Assembly (NCBI GenBank): GCA_946615905.1
Contig: CAMOIE010000003.1
Coordinates: 1-64,000 of the forward strand
DNA length: 64,000 nucleotides
Source of the DNA: an uncultured Treponema sp.
GTDB lineage: Bacteria > Spirochaetota > Spirochaetia > Treponematales > Treponemataceae
Direction of reading: 5' to 3'
Below, piece after piece: positions 51,448 through 60,420 of this stretch (position 1 is the first letter of the stretch; each line of letters opens with the position of its first letter). The notes under the pieces were generated by a model. The model did no database searches. It was not told where the DNA came from and saw only the letters and a list, made by a program, of their open reading frames with translations. The position numbers and the translations under genes are program-made.

Positions 51448-53205
51448 ATGAACAAAAAACGTCTTTCTTCAATCGCTATTTTTTGCATCTGCTCTTCGCT
51501 GGCTTTTTCTCTTTTCTCTGTTTCTTTCAATTTCGATATTTCGCTGGCGGCCTTTCCTATTTCGCTGATTTTTACGCTATGCCTGTCTTTCTCTTTGTAT
51601 TTAAGGCTCTTGAAGTCAGATGACTCAAAATACTTCTCAGCCTCAAGGATCATGCTCCAGTACCTTCCTTACGTCCTTTTGATTTCTTTTGTGATTCGTA
51701 GGGCGGGGGAGTCTGGCACTCCTTATTTTGTGGACGCGCTTTCTGTTCTATTGTGGTGTCTTTCCTCAGCATCTTCCCTTGTGATTCTTTATTTTACGAA
51801 TCCAAAGCGGGTTGCAAAAATCTCCGATACTTGGGCGAAAGTCGCCGATGAAAAATCCCTGTCAAAATCCAAGGGTGCAAAGCGGGCGGTTTTGGAGGCC
51901 TTTTCTTGGGTTGACGCCCTTGTCCAAGCGGTCTTCATGGTTCTTCTGCTGAACATATTCATAATCCAGCTCTACGAGATTCCCTCTGAGTCCATGGTCC
52001 CTGAATTTTTGATAAAGGACAGGGTTGCCGTATTCAAGATTTTCTCCGGCCCCAAATTTCCCCTTTCCGACATAGGACTTCCTTATTTGAAGAGCTACAA
52101 GAGGGGGGACATCGTAGTCTTCAGAAATCCCCATTATAAGTCAGACCGAAAGAGCGAGGTCAGGACTTTCGTAAGCCAGCTGGTCTACATGCTGACTCTC
52201 ACAAAGGTGAACTTGAACGTTGACGAAAGTGGAGAGGTCATTGCGGATCCCCTTGTAAAAAGGGTTACGGGGCTTCCAGGCGAGCAGCTGATGATGCAGG
52301 ACGGGGTTTTGTATTCCCGCACGAAAAATTCCGCTGAATGGAAGGCTGTTGAGGATGACGCTTCATGGGCCGCGTGGAATCTGAACGAAGTCAAGCCGGC
52401 CTTGAAGTCTGGAATCCGTGACATAGTTTTGAGCCAGAGTGACTTTGAGTCCATGCTCTTGTGTGAAAAAGAAAGGCGCAACTTTTCCATCGAGGAGGCA
52501 GCGGCTCAGGCAAAGGCTCTTGTATATAGATTCAAGGAGATTTCCGCCTCACTTTCCTCCTCAAAAGACGGGCAGATTGACTTGTCCTCCCAGGATTTGT
52601 TCGAGTACCAGCTCTTTTCTCAGAATGACAGGCTGACGGCGGCTTTACTTTCCGCCAAAAACGGCGCTGAGTCCTTTGAATCCTTTATGACCAGCTGGAT
52701 TCCATCGAATCAGATGAAAATCGATTTTGTCGGTGACTTGTACTCCGAGGCGAATTTTAAGCTGAACGCGATGATAAAACTTACGGTCGGAAAGTTGATT
52801 GTCCGCAACGCCGAGCTTTTGAGCCAAAAAACATCCGCAGCTGACTGGAATTCTGACACAAAGCGTCTTGGACTTTTGAATGAGGCTCAGAATCTTCATT
52901 TTTACTGTCTTTTGCTTGACAGACGCAACATGCCGGTTTTCCCCGCCTCAGACTCTGACGGGAACGCCAGCTATATTCCAGACGGCTCTTATTTTATGAT
53001 GGGCGACAACCGCTTTAATTCTCTGGATATGCGCCATTCATACGAGAACAAGCTTGCCCCGCTGACAATCTATGACCCTCTTTCTGTGAACTATCTGTCT
53101 AACATGGAGCCTCAGTACGTGTCAAAGTCCCGCATTTTGGGCACAGCGGCCTACCGCTTTTGGCCTCTGAATAGAAGTGGGGTTCCGGGACATACTGGTA
53201 AATAA
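51448..53205 (+). CDS. lepB: Signal peptidase I, enlarged form
   Basis: Removes signal peptides of exported proteins at the inner membrane. The catalytic Ser is S182 in PSESMVP and the general-base Lys is K271 in PLVKRVTGLPGE. The C-terminal box is YFMMGDNRFNSLDMRHS near 510. The N-terminal 175 residues hold several membrane helices (about 8-28, 33-52, 70-83, 95-115, 158-174), more than the usual two. About 190 residues lie between GVLYSRT and the final box, where ordinary enzymes have far fewer. At 585 residues it is roughly twice the common size. It has an apparently leaderless promoter. Confidence 0.93.
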   Translation: MNKKRLSSIAIFCICSSLAFSLFSVSFNFDISLAAFPISLIFTLCLSFSLYLRLLKSDDSKYFSASRIMLQYLPYVLLISFVIRRAGESGTPYFVDALSVLLWCLSSASSLVILYFTNPKRVAKISDTWAKVADEKSLSKSKGAKRAVLEAFSWVDALVQAVFMVLLLNIFIIQLYEIPSESMVPEFLIKDRVAVFKIFSGPKFPLSDIGLPYLKSYKRGDIVVFRNPHYKSDRKSEVRTFVSQLVYMLTLTKVNLNVDESGEVIADPLVKRVTGLPGEQLMMQDGVLYSRTKNSAEWKAVEDDASWAAWNLNEVKPALKSGIRDIVLSQSDFESMLLCEKERRNFSIEEAAAQAKALVYRFKEISASLSSSKDGQIDLSSQDLFEYQLFSQNDRLTAALLSAKNGAESFESFMTSWIPSNQMKIDFVGDLYSEANFKLNAMIKLTVGKLIVRNAELLSQKTSAADWNSDTKRLGLLNEAQNLHFYCLLLDRRNMPVFPASDSDGNASYIPDGSYFMMGDNRFNSLDMRHSYENKLAPLTIYDPLSVNYLSNMEPQYVSKSRILGTAAYRFWPLNRSGVPGHTGK

Positions 53206-53230
53206 TCGATAACATATTTGTAAAAAAATA

Positions 53231-53259
53231 TAGACTAACTGGAGATTTTTAAATATAAT
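53231..53259 (+). promoter_or_regulatory. Promoter of the Lol-like cluster
   Basis: TAGACT, a 17-base spacer and perfect TATAAT (53254-53259) lie 9 bases before the ATG at 53269. The GGAG at 53241-53244 is inside the promoter and cannot serve as the ribosome site. Confidence 0.6.
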
Positions 53260-53268
53260 CTTTTTAAT

Positions 53269-53997
53269 ATGTCATTAATCGAGTTACGGAATATTTCAAA
53301 AATATACAAAATGGGTAGCGTTGAGCTTAAAGCTGTCGACTCAGCTTCTTTCTCAATTGAAAAAGGCCAGTTTGCGGCTATTTCCGGTCCGTCTGGTTCT
53401 GGAAAATCTACCCTGCTCAATATAATAGGACTTACTGATGTTCCGTCAGCCGGTTCGTTAATTCTTGACGGTATCGATATTTACAAGAATTCAAAGCTTT
53501 CTGTGGATGCTAGAATTCCTGCCAACTTGGACGGTCGCCTGACCGAACTCCGACGCAAGTTGCTGGGATTTGTTTTTCAGACCTTTAACCTTGTTCCGGT
53601 TTTGAATGTCCGTGAGAATATCGAAATGCCCCTGCATCTCGGTTCGTCTCCGGCTGTAGACACTATGAGTCGCAAGGAGCAGGATGAATGGATTGATTTT
53701 CTGCTTGCTACAGTCGGGCTTGAGAAATGGGCCAACCACAGGCCTTCCGAGCTTTCCGGCGGTCAGCGTCAGCGCGTTGCCATTGCCCGTGCCCTTGTTT
53801 CAAAGGCTCCTGTCATTTTGGCTGATGAGCCTACTGCAAACCTTGACTCAAAGAACGGTGACCAGATTCTTGAACTTATGCGAAAATTGAACAAAGAGCT
53901 TTCAACCACGTTTGTTTTCTCGACTCACGACCAGAAAATCGTTCAGATGGCTGACCATGTAATCAGGGTTTCTGACGGCAGGGTTCTTGAAAAGTAG
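53269..53997 (+). CDS. lolD: LolD-like ABC transporter ATP-binding protein
   Basis: A 242-residue ATPase of the MacB/LolD group. It has Walker A GPSGSGKSTLLN, signature LSGGQRQRVAIARAL, Walker B VILADEPTANLD and the switch histidine STHDQK. Together with two FtsX-type permeases, a LolA-like protein and a barrel-like protein downstream it forms a lipoprotein-release cluster, so energising transfer of lipoproteins from the inner membrane is the likely task. A 15-residue insertion after Walker A (DARIPANLDGRLTEL) is a little unusual. Confidence 0.85.
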   Translation: MSLIELRNISKIYKMGSVELKAVDSASFSIEKGQFAAISGPSGSGKSTLLNIIGLTDVPSAGSLILDGIDIYKNSKLSVDARIPANLDGRLTELRRKLLGFVFQTFNLVPVLNVRENIEMPLHLGSSPAVDTMSRKEQDEWIDFLLATVGLEKWANHRPSELSGGQRQRVAIARALVSKAPVILADEPTANLDSKNGDQILELMRKLNKELSTTFVFSTHDQKIVQMADHVIRVSDGRVLEK

Positions 53998-54007
53998 GGG
54001 CTGAACG

Positions 54008-55468
54008 GTGAAAATGCTTTTAAAACTTGCCGCAAAAAATATTTTTTCCAGAAAAAGTTCCTTTGTTATTGTTATTTTTATTTCTTTTGCCTTGGCGATT
54101 TTAGTCGCTGCGAATTCTGTATTTGACTCGACTGAAAACGGAATTCAGTCATCCTTTATCGACTCTTTTACAGGCGATGCCTTTGTCCGGGTGAAAACAG
54201 ATTCTTCTGTCAGCCTTTTTGGTGATGACACTCCGCTTTTGGGAAAGCTTTCCCGTGTCAGTGCGATAGAAAATTATCAGGAAGTTTCATCTGAAATTTT
54301 AAAAATTGAGGGTGTCGGAGGACTTGTCCCCCAGCTTTCAGGAATCGGTGAGATTGAATCTGACTCCGGGGAAGATTTTAAAATCGTATTTTTTGGCATT
54401 CCAGGAACGACTTATGAGTCCTTTATGCCCGCATTAAAGCTTACTGAAGGAAAGCCTTTCGCAGATGAAAATCGGGGTGCGATGCTTTCCGTGTCGCATG
54501 CGGAAAAACTGAATGTTGCTGTTGGCGATACTGTGCAGATTACGGTTGCAGATGGTCCTGTCCAGAGAATCCGTGCGGTAACCGTTACTGGAATTTATGA
54601 TTATGACTTGCCGAATCCTGTTTTTGACCGTTATGTTTTGATTGACCAGCATACAGCCCGTGCGCTTTTGGATTTGCACGCCCCGGTGGAGAGCGATGAA
54701 ATTCATCTTGACGAAGATGAAAAACAGCTTTTGAATGACGACTTTGATTTGGACAGCCTTTTCTCAGATGAAAATGACGAGGTGATTTCAGAATCTTCCC
54801 TGAGTGATATTTCAAGTCAGGCGGCGGAAGCCGTCAGTTCTGAAGAATTTGAGAAATTCAAAGAGAGTGAAAAAGAGGGCGATGATTGGCATTTTATAAT
54901 TGTCCGTGCTGCTTCAGGAACTTCTGGGACAAGCCTTGTAAACAGGCTGAATTCTTATTTTAAGAAGAACTCTTTGAATTTGGAGGCCCTCAACTGGAGA
55001 AGTGCCGCCGGTTCGTCCGCGATTTACCTTTTTTGGCTCAGAATCATTTTTAACATCGGAATTTTCGTAGTTTTGATTGCTGGTTTTATAATCATCAACA
55101 ATACCCTTGTCGTAAATGTTCTTGACCGTACCCGTGAAATCGGAACTATGAGGGCAATCGGAGCGACAAAGGTCTTTATTTCTCTTGAATGCATGGCCGA
55201 GACTCTAATCCTAGCCTTGATTTCTGGTGTCATTGGCACGGTTTTAGGCGCCTTGCTTTCATACGGAATCGATGCTGCAAAAATTCCGCTGAACAATGAC
55301 TTTTTGGTTCAACTTTTTGGCGGAGAGAGGATAATTACCGTAATAAACGGAACTTCGGTTGCCAGGTCTGTCCTTATGGTTTTGATTTTAGGAATGGCCG
55401 GATGGATTTATCCGATGAAAGCCGCACTCTCAGTTAATCCTGTTACTGCAATGCAGGGGGGAAAATGA
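54008..55468 (+). CDS. FtsX-type ABC permease (LolC/LolE-like), first
   Basis: A 486-residue permease with one N-terminal helix (about 18-36), a large periplasmic domain (40-335) and three C-terminal helices (about 340-480), the MacB/LolCE layout. The periplasmic domain contains an acidic low-complexity patch (DDDFDLDSLFSDENDE) near 240. It starts at GTG 54008 or ATG 54014; neither has a strong ribosome site. It overlaps the second permease by four bases. Confidence 0.83.
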   Translation: MKMLLKLAAKNIFSRKSSFVIVIFISFALAILVAANSVFDSTENGIQSSFIDSFTGDAFVRVKTDSSVSLFGDDTPLLGKLSRVSAIENYQEVSSEILKIEGVGGLVPQLSGIGEIESDSGEDFKIVFFGIPGTTYESFMPALKLTEGKPFADENRGAMLSVSHAEKLNVAVGDTVQITVADGPVQRIRAVTVTGIYDYDLPNPVFDRYVLIDQHTARALLDLHAPVESDEIHLDEDEKQLLNDDFDLDSLFSDENDEVISESSLSDISSQAAEAVSSEEFEKFKESEKEGDDWHFIIVRAASGTSGTSLVNRLNSYFKKNSLNLEALNWRSAAGSSAIYLFWLRIIFNIGIFVVLIAGFIIINNTLVVNVLDRTREIGTMRAIGATKVFISLECMAETLILALISGVIGTVLGALLSYGIDAAKIPLNNDFLVQLFGGERIITVINGTSVARSVLMVLILGMAGWIYPMKAALSVNPVTAMQGGK

Positions 55469-56778
55469 CATACGAAGGTTTTAAGCAGAACGTTATGATG
55501 GCCAGACGGTCCATTGTTTACCGCCACCGCCAGTATGCGTCTCTTTTTGCGGTCTGTATCATAGGTATTTGCGTTTCTCTTTTTGGAATATTCTTGGTCC
55601 GGGGGATGGTTCAAAGTCTTCGCGGCAAGGCTAGAATCTATTATGGTGGCGACTACGTTTTTATGGGCGGGGTTGACGAGGCGAATTTCCAGCAGTTTGA
55701 GCCAGAGCTGATTGTGGATAAATTAAAAACAGTGTTCGACAAAAACGCCAAAATTTCCATTCGCTTTGATAAGGATGCCCGCAATGCATCCCTTTATTAC
55801 AATGGAAAAAGTTCCCTGCTTAAGACAATCAAGGGAATCGACTTTTCCGATGAAGAGGACTTGCTCTCAGAATTTAATTATACTTCCGGTTCCTATAAAA
55901 ATGCTGGGGAGGCCGGGGACGTTTTAATCAGCGAAAACATCGCCCGTCAGCTTGGAATAAAAGTTGGTGACACTATTTCGCTGATGATTGAAGATTACAA
56001 TGATTTTTTGAATACGACCCAATGCACTGTAAAAGCTGTTTTTCTTGACTCATCGGTTTTCGGCATGTATACGGTTTACATGGACCGCAAATCCTTGAAT
56101 AAGGTTTACGGATTTCCAGAAAGTCAGGCTGACCGCTTCTGCATCCGTTTTCCCGGCAGCACAGGACGAGTACGCGAAGCTCAGGCTCTTCAGACAAAAC
56201 TTGAGGGGCTTTTTAAAATGCATGAATTGGTTAAGGACAAGGATTCTTATTATGACGATATGAAGTCCGATGAGCCTTTTTCTGAATCGATTTTTGCCCT
56301 GATTCCATTGACCGCAAACCTTCAGGAAGTTCAGTTTTTGATTGATGCCATGAGGACTATTTCGCTTTTTGTAATCGTGATTTTGGTCACGATTATTGCG
56401 GCCGGAATTTCTTCTACTTACAGGGTTTTGATTATGAAACGTATTACGGAAATCGGAACCTACAAGGCAATAGGAATGACCCGCCGCCGCCTCATCGGAA
56501 TGATAACTCAGGAAGTTCTTATAATGATTTTGGCAGGTTGTGCTGGCGGTTTTATCCTTGCGGTATTGATTTCATACCTGTCTGGATTCATCGACCTGTC
56601 TTTTATTCCGGCTTTCGATATGTTCCTTACGAACGGAAGGCTGAATCCCGATATTTCTTTGCTTCATGTCGCCGTCATCGGAATAGTTGTAGGTGTAACT
56701 ACTTTACTTTCTGTATTGTTTTCTGTTCGTAATGCGTTGGCGATTTCCCCGGCGCAGGCACTTGCTGTAACAGAATAG
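55465..56778 (+). CDS. FtsX-type ABC permease (LolC/LolE-like), second
   Basis: A 437-residue partner permease with the same four-helix layout: one helix near 30-50, a periplasmic domain, then helices near 295-320, 345-370 and 390-425. The motif RITEIGTYKAIGMTRRRLIG before the second C-terminal helix is the conserved FtsX coupling loop. The pair of different permeases matches a LolC/LolE heterodimer. ATGA overlap with the first permease. Confidence 0.83.
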   Translation: MTYEGFKQNVMMARRSIVYRHRQYASLFAVCIIGICVSLFGIFLVRGMVQSLRGKARIYYGGDYVFMGGVDEANFQQFEPELIVDKLKTVFDKNAKISIRFDKDARNASLYYNGKSSLLKTIKGIDFSDEEDLLSEFNYTSGSYKNAGEAGDVLISENIARQLGIKVGDTISLMIEDYNDFLNTTQCTVKAVFLDSSVFGMYTVYMDRKSLNKVYGFPESQADRFCIRFPGSTGRVREAQALQTKLEGLFKMHELVKDKDSYYDDMKSDEPFSESIFALIPLTANLQEVQFLIDAMRTISLFVIVILVTIIAAGISSTYRVLIMKRITEIGTYKAIGMTRRRLIGMITQEVLIMILAGCAGGFILAVLISYLSGFIDLSFIPAFDMFLTNGRLNPDISLLHVAVIGIVVGVTTLLSVLFSVRNALAISPAQALAVTE

Positions 56779-56811
56779 CTGCCTATTTTTCGAATTCCTT
56801 GGAGGATTTTT

Positions 56812-57627
56812 ATGAAAAAAATATTTTTGAACAATTCTGCCCGCACTTTTTTTGCAGGTTTCGCTTTTTTTACTTTGGCTGCAAGCTTTGCGACTGCAAA
56901 GGACTGGTCTGAATTATTGAAACAAGCTGAGGCTAATACTGGTTTCCAAAAAACTGATTTTTCTGCCAATTATAAAATCGTGCAGAAAAAGCCTGGCTCA
57001 AACTCTTCATCAACAGAAGCAAGACTTTTCCGCCGCGATGCTACAAAGCAGTGGACAATACTTGTTGACGGTCCTGCACGTGAAAAGGGGAAGGGGTACT
57101 TGCAGACTGACGGAATCGTTTGGTTCTATGATCCTGCCGACCACCGTTTTACGTCTACTAGTGCTGGTGATAAATTCCAGAATACTAACGCTACTACCGC
57201 AGACTTTGCCCCCCAGCCATATTATTCTTCATATAATATTGAAAAAACAGAGGAAGTGAAGCTCGGAAAATTGGACTGCGTTCTTTTCACTCTTGCGATA
57301 AAAAAAGGTGAAAAGAATCTTGTTTACCCTCGCTTAAAGTTGTGGGTTACAAAGAGTGACGGTCTTCCCAGGATGAAAGAGGATTATTCTGCGACTGGCG
57401 AGAAAATGAGAACTACAGTAATCGGTGGCTATCAGGTTGTCGAGGCTTCGACAGGAACTTATTCAGTCCCGAAAACTATGACCATTCAGGACGAAATCAA
57501 AAAGGCTGTAATTGACGGAAAAACTCAGTGGGAGCGTACTATGGTAGCGATTCAGAACCCGTCATTTGTCAAAGTTGGCGATAATATATATACTAAGCCC
57601 TATCTCGAAACAAATTCTTCACGCTAG
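56812..57627 (+). CDS. LolA-like outer-membrane lipoprotein-sorting protein
   Basis: A 271-residue periplasmic protein with a signal peptide (cleavage near ATAKDW) and the LolA/LolB-type half-barrel (FSANYKIVQKK, then GYLQTDGIVWFYDPADHRF). It is in the family annotated as outer membrane lipoprotein-sorting proteins, which receive lipoprotein or lipid from an ABC release complex. A GGAGG site lies before the ATG. It follows the two permeases and precedes a barrel-like protein by 8 bases. Confidence 0.85.
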   Translation: MKKIFLNNSARTFFAGFAFFTLAASFATAKDWSELLKQAEANTGFQKTDFSANYKIVQKKPGSNSSSTEARLFRRDATKQWTILVDGPAREKGKGYLQTDGIVWFYDPADHRFTSTSAGDKFQNTNATTADFAPQPYYSSYNIEKTEEVKLGKLDCVLFTLAIKKGEKNLVYPRLKLWVTKSDGLPRMKEDYSATGEKMRTTVIGGYQVVEASTGTYSVPKTMTIQDEIKKAVIDGKTQWERTMVAIQNPSFVKVGDNIYTKPYLETNSSR

Positions 57628-57635
57628 GTGGCATT

Positions 57636-59177
57636 GTGAGAAGTCTGCGCATGTTAAAAAAAATTCCTTTTTTCTTCATTGTTGTTTTTATTTTTACTAT
57701 GCGCGGGCAGTTTCTTTTTTCGGCAGAGGCGGCTTCTTCGGGCGAGGAGGAAATAGAATTTTCAGACGGCGGAGATTTGCTCGATGTCTTTGATAATTCT
57801 GAGGATTCTAAAGTCGAGGAAAGTCAGCCAGCCTTTGATACAAAGCCGACGGCTTCAATTACTGTTGAAGATACCGTTTTTTCAATAAAATTTTCGGATC
57901 ACCTTGATACGGAAATAGGTGGCGGTTATCAGTGGAAGCAACTGACCTGGAACTCCAGAACCGGAACCTATGCAGACGGTAGCGGTGCCACCTATACCGA
58001 ATACTATATTGCGGGAACTACAAAGGGCTTTTTCGGTTATTTGGATTTTACCAACAAACTCTACATGACAGCCAGAAGCGGCGATGATGTTTCTGTCCGC
58101 ATAACGCTTACGACCGAATTTCCGACTTGGACTGTCGGCCTTTCAGAAATTTATATGGACTACGTTGCATTTTCCCACCTTTACATAACCGCCGGAAAAA
58201 AGCAAACTACGTGGGGCTATACGCGTCTTTTCAGTAATACTGACTATTATGGGGACGGTAGCAACGATCTTTCAAAACCGAATACCGATAAAGACTCATC
58301 ATCTGATTATCTTCCGAAAGTTCAGACTAATATCGTTTCTGACAGCGATGACACATCGTCTGTATTGTTCCGTGTTCCTTTTAGAAGTGGCATGTTCTCA
58401 TTTTTGGCCATGCTTCCTGACGAGTCTGCATCAACAAGTCCATCTCCGTCTGACATGACTTATGCGACTTCTTTGGAATATACATTGTTCCAGACGACAG
58501 TAAACTTGTTTTGCCGTTTTTATCCTAGCACTGTAGGCGGTTCTGAGATTACGGTTGCAAATAAACTTTATAATTCTTCTTCAGCCTTGGAACCTGTTTA
58601 TGGAATCGAAGCAAAGAGAACTGTTTTTGGAACTGACATATATTTTCAGGCACAGGCAAGAACAAAGGATTCCAGCCAAATTCTAGAGCCTTTTAATGAA
58701 ATATGCGCTTTCCACAGACCTAAAAATGCTGACTTGGTGGGATATGAAAATTTCGTAGTTACCGGTGGATTTTATAAGTTTTGGAATTCTGGCGTTCCTG
58801 TAGGTGGCATTAATGTTGAGGGGCAGGGCGTTTATATGCCCAACAATGAAAAATTTAGAAATCGCTTTATAAACAGAATTGCTGTTATGGCCATGATAGG
58901 TAAACTTGGCCCGTCCAAAAATATCTCTTTTGCTGCGGAATGGCACCATAATTTTACGAACTATTGCTATGATGTTCCTACCGATAACTATTATATTGAC
59001 GGCTACAAGGGAATGATAAAGGCCGGTGTGATTTTGACGAATATTTTCCCTCATGCCCAGTGGCGCAATGGAATTCAGGTTGATTACGGACGAATGGGAA
59101 TAAATGAAGATAGCAATGCATATTGGAATAATCGCTTTATTTTTGTATCGACTATAAAACTCTCCGTAGACTTCTGA
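57636..59177 (+). CDS. Predicted outer-membrane beta-barrel protein
   Basis: A 513-residue exported protein. After a hydrophobic signal (about 10-30) comes an acidic linker, then a long series of amphipathic strands typical of a barrel (IGGGYQWKQLTWNSRTGT, LYITAGKKQTTWGYTRLF, GIQVDYGRMGI). It ends in LSVDF, with the terminal Phe expected of BAM substrates. No named family is recognised. Its place as the last gene of the Lol-like cluster suggests it works with, or is delivered by, that system. The GTG start at 57636 or ATG at 57651 both keep the signal peptide. Confidence 0.72.
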   Translation: MRSLRMLKKIPFFFIVVFIFTMRGQFLFSAEAASSGEEEIEFSDGGDLLDVFDNSEDSKVEESQPAFDTKPTASITVEDTVFSIKFSDHLDTEIGGGYQWKQLTWNSRTGTYADGSGATYTEYYIAGTTKGFFGYLDFTNKLYMTARSGDDVSVRITLTTEFPTWTVGLSEIYMDYVAFSHLYITAGKKQTTWGYTRLFSNTDYYGDGSNDLSKPNTDKDSSSDYLPKVQTNIVSDSDDTSSVLFRVPFRSGMFSFLAMLPDESASTSPSPSDMTYATSLEYTLFQTTVNLFCRFYPSTVGGSEITVANKLYNSSSALEPVYGIEAKRTVFGTDIYFQAQARTKDSSQILEPFNEICAFHRPKNADLVGYENFVVTGGFYKFWNSGVPVGGINVEGQGVYMPNNEKFRNRFINRIAVMAMIGKLGPSKNISFAAEWHHNFTNYCYDVPTDNYYIDGYKGMIKAGVILTNIFPHAQWRNGIQVDYGRMGINEDSNAYWNNRFIFVSTIKLSVDF

Positions 59178-59221
59178 CATCTGATATTAAAAAATTTGCA
59201 AAAATCAAAATTCGGACTCAT

Positions 59222-59256
59222 ACTGTACCTATAATAAAATTTATTGGAGGTACAGT
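59222..59256 (+). promoter_or_regulatory. 35-bp palindrome over the fucO -10 and ribosome site
   Basis: Outer arms ACTGTACC and GGTACAGT match perfectly over 8 bp, and inner arms AATAAA and TTTATT over 6 bp. The structure contains the TATAAT hexamer (59230-59235) and the GGAGG ribosome site (59246-59250). As DNA it would be an operator over the promoter; as RNA, if transcription starts further upstream, it would hide the ribosome site. Confidence 0.7.
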
Positions 59257-59262
59257 CATAAT

Positions 59263-60411
59263 ATGGCTAACAGAATTACATTAAATCAGACTTCCTATCA
59301 CGGAAAAGGCGCGATTAACGAAATCGTAAACGAAGTCAAAACCCACGGCTGGAAAAAGGCTTTCGTCTGCTCAGACCCTGACCTGATTAAATTCGGCGTG
59401 ACAAAAAAAGTCACCGACATCCTCGACAAAAACAATCTTGCTTATGAAATCTATTCGGACATAAAGCCAAATCCGCCGGTTGAGAACGTCGTCTCCGGCG
59501 TGGAGGCCTGCAAAAAATGCGGGGCTGACTATATCATCGCAATCGGCGGCGGCTCCTCTATGGACACTGCTAAGGCTGTCGGAATCATCATCACAAACCC
59601 TGAATTCGCGGATGTCAGGAGCCTTGAGGGAGTTGCCCCGACAAAAAATCCCTGTCTCCCGATTATCGCAGTCCCGACAACGGCAGGAACAGCCGCAGAG
59701 GTGACAATCAACTACGTGATTACGGACGTTCAGGCAAAGCGAAAATTCGTCTGCGTTGACGTTCACGACATCCCTGTAATCGCCTGTGTCGACCCTGAGA
59801 TGATGATGTCTATGCCGGCAAAACTCTGCGCGTCAACAGGAATGGATGCTCTCACTCACGCAATCGAGGGCTACATCACAAAGGGCGCATGGGAGATGAC
59901 CGACATGATGCACTTGAAGGCTATCGAAATCATCGGCCGCTCACTGCGCGCCTCTGTAAAGGGGGACGAAAAGGCAAGGGAGGACATGGCTTTAGGTCAG
60001 TATATCGCCGGAATGGGCTTTTCTAACGTCGGACTTGGAATCGACCATTCTATGGCCCACACTTTGTCAGCCTTCTACGACACTCCGCACGGAGTCGCCT
60101 GCGCAATCCTTCTGCCTACGGTCATGGCATACAACGCCCAGGCTTCCGGCGAGAAATACCGCGAGATTGCCCGCGTAATGGGCGTAAAGGGTGTTGACTC
60201 TATGAGCCAGGAAGAATACCGCAAGGCCGCTGTTGACGCAGTTCGCCAGCTTTCAGTCGATGTTGGAATCCCGCAGAACCTTAAGGGAATCGTGCAGGAA
60301 AAAGACTTGGACTACCTTGCAGACTGTGCCCTAAAAGATGCCTGTGCCCCAGGAAACCCGCGCGAGGCCACAAAGAAAGATGTACTCGACATGTTCAAAT
60401 CGCTGATGTAA
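59263..60411 (+). CDS. fucO: Lactaldehyde reductase (iron-dependent alcohol dehydrogenase)
   Basis: A 382-residue group III alcohol dehydrogenase closely resembling E. coli FucO, which reduces lactaldehyde to 1,2-propanediol in fucose and rhamnose fermentation. It has the NAD-binding IGGGSSMDTAKA, VPTTAGTAAEVTINYVITD, and the iron ligands in MDALTHAIEGYI and DHSMAHTLSAFYDTPHG. Its codons include a high share of C-ending ones (ATC, AAC), suggesting strong expression. It sits behind a long hairpin. No fucose or rhamnose genes are visible here, so another aldehyde substrate is possible. Confidence 0.92.
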   Translation: MANRITLNQTSYHGKGAINEIVNEVKTHGWKKAFVCSDPDLIKFGVTKKVTDILDKNNLAYEIYSDIKPNPPVENVVSGVEACKKCGADYIIAIGGGSSMDTAKAVGIIITNPEFADVRSLEGVAPTKNPCLPIIAVPTTAGTAAEVTINYVITDVQAKRKFVCVDVHDIPVIACVDPEMMMSMPAKLCASTGMDALTHAIEGYITKGAWEMTDMMHLKAIEIIGRSLRASVKGDEKAREDMALGQYIAGMGFSNVGLGIDHSMAHTLSAFYDTPHGVACAILLPTVMAYNAQASGEKYREIARVMGVKGVDSMSQEEYRKAAVDAVRQLSVDVGIPQNLKGIVQEKDLDYLADCALKDACAPGNPREATKKDVLDMFKSLM

Positions 60412-60414
60412 AAT
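60409..60414 (+). promoter_or_regulatory. Possible -10 of the HAD phosphatase gene
   Basis: TAAAAT begins in the fucO stop codon and ends 6 bases before the ATG at 60421. The gene has no ribosome site. It could also be read through from fucO. Confidence 0.35.
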
Positions 60415-60420
60415 TGTGGC

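Noticed and set aside
59371-59766. 131-codon minus-strand frame inside fucO
   Set aside because: Antisense shadow of a gene with high codon bias; no start signal and cysteine-rich nonsense composition.
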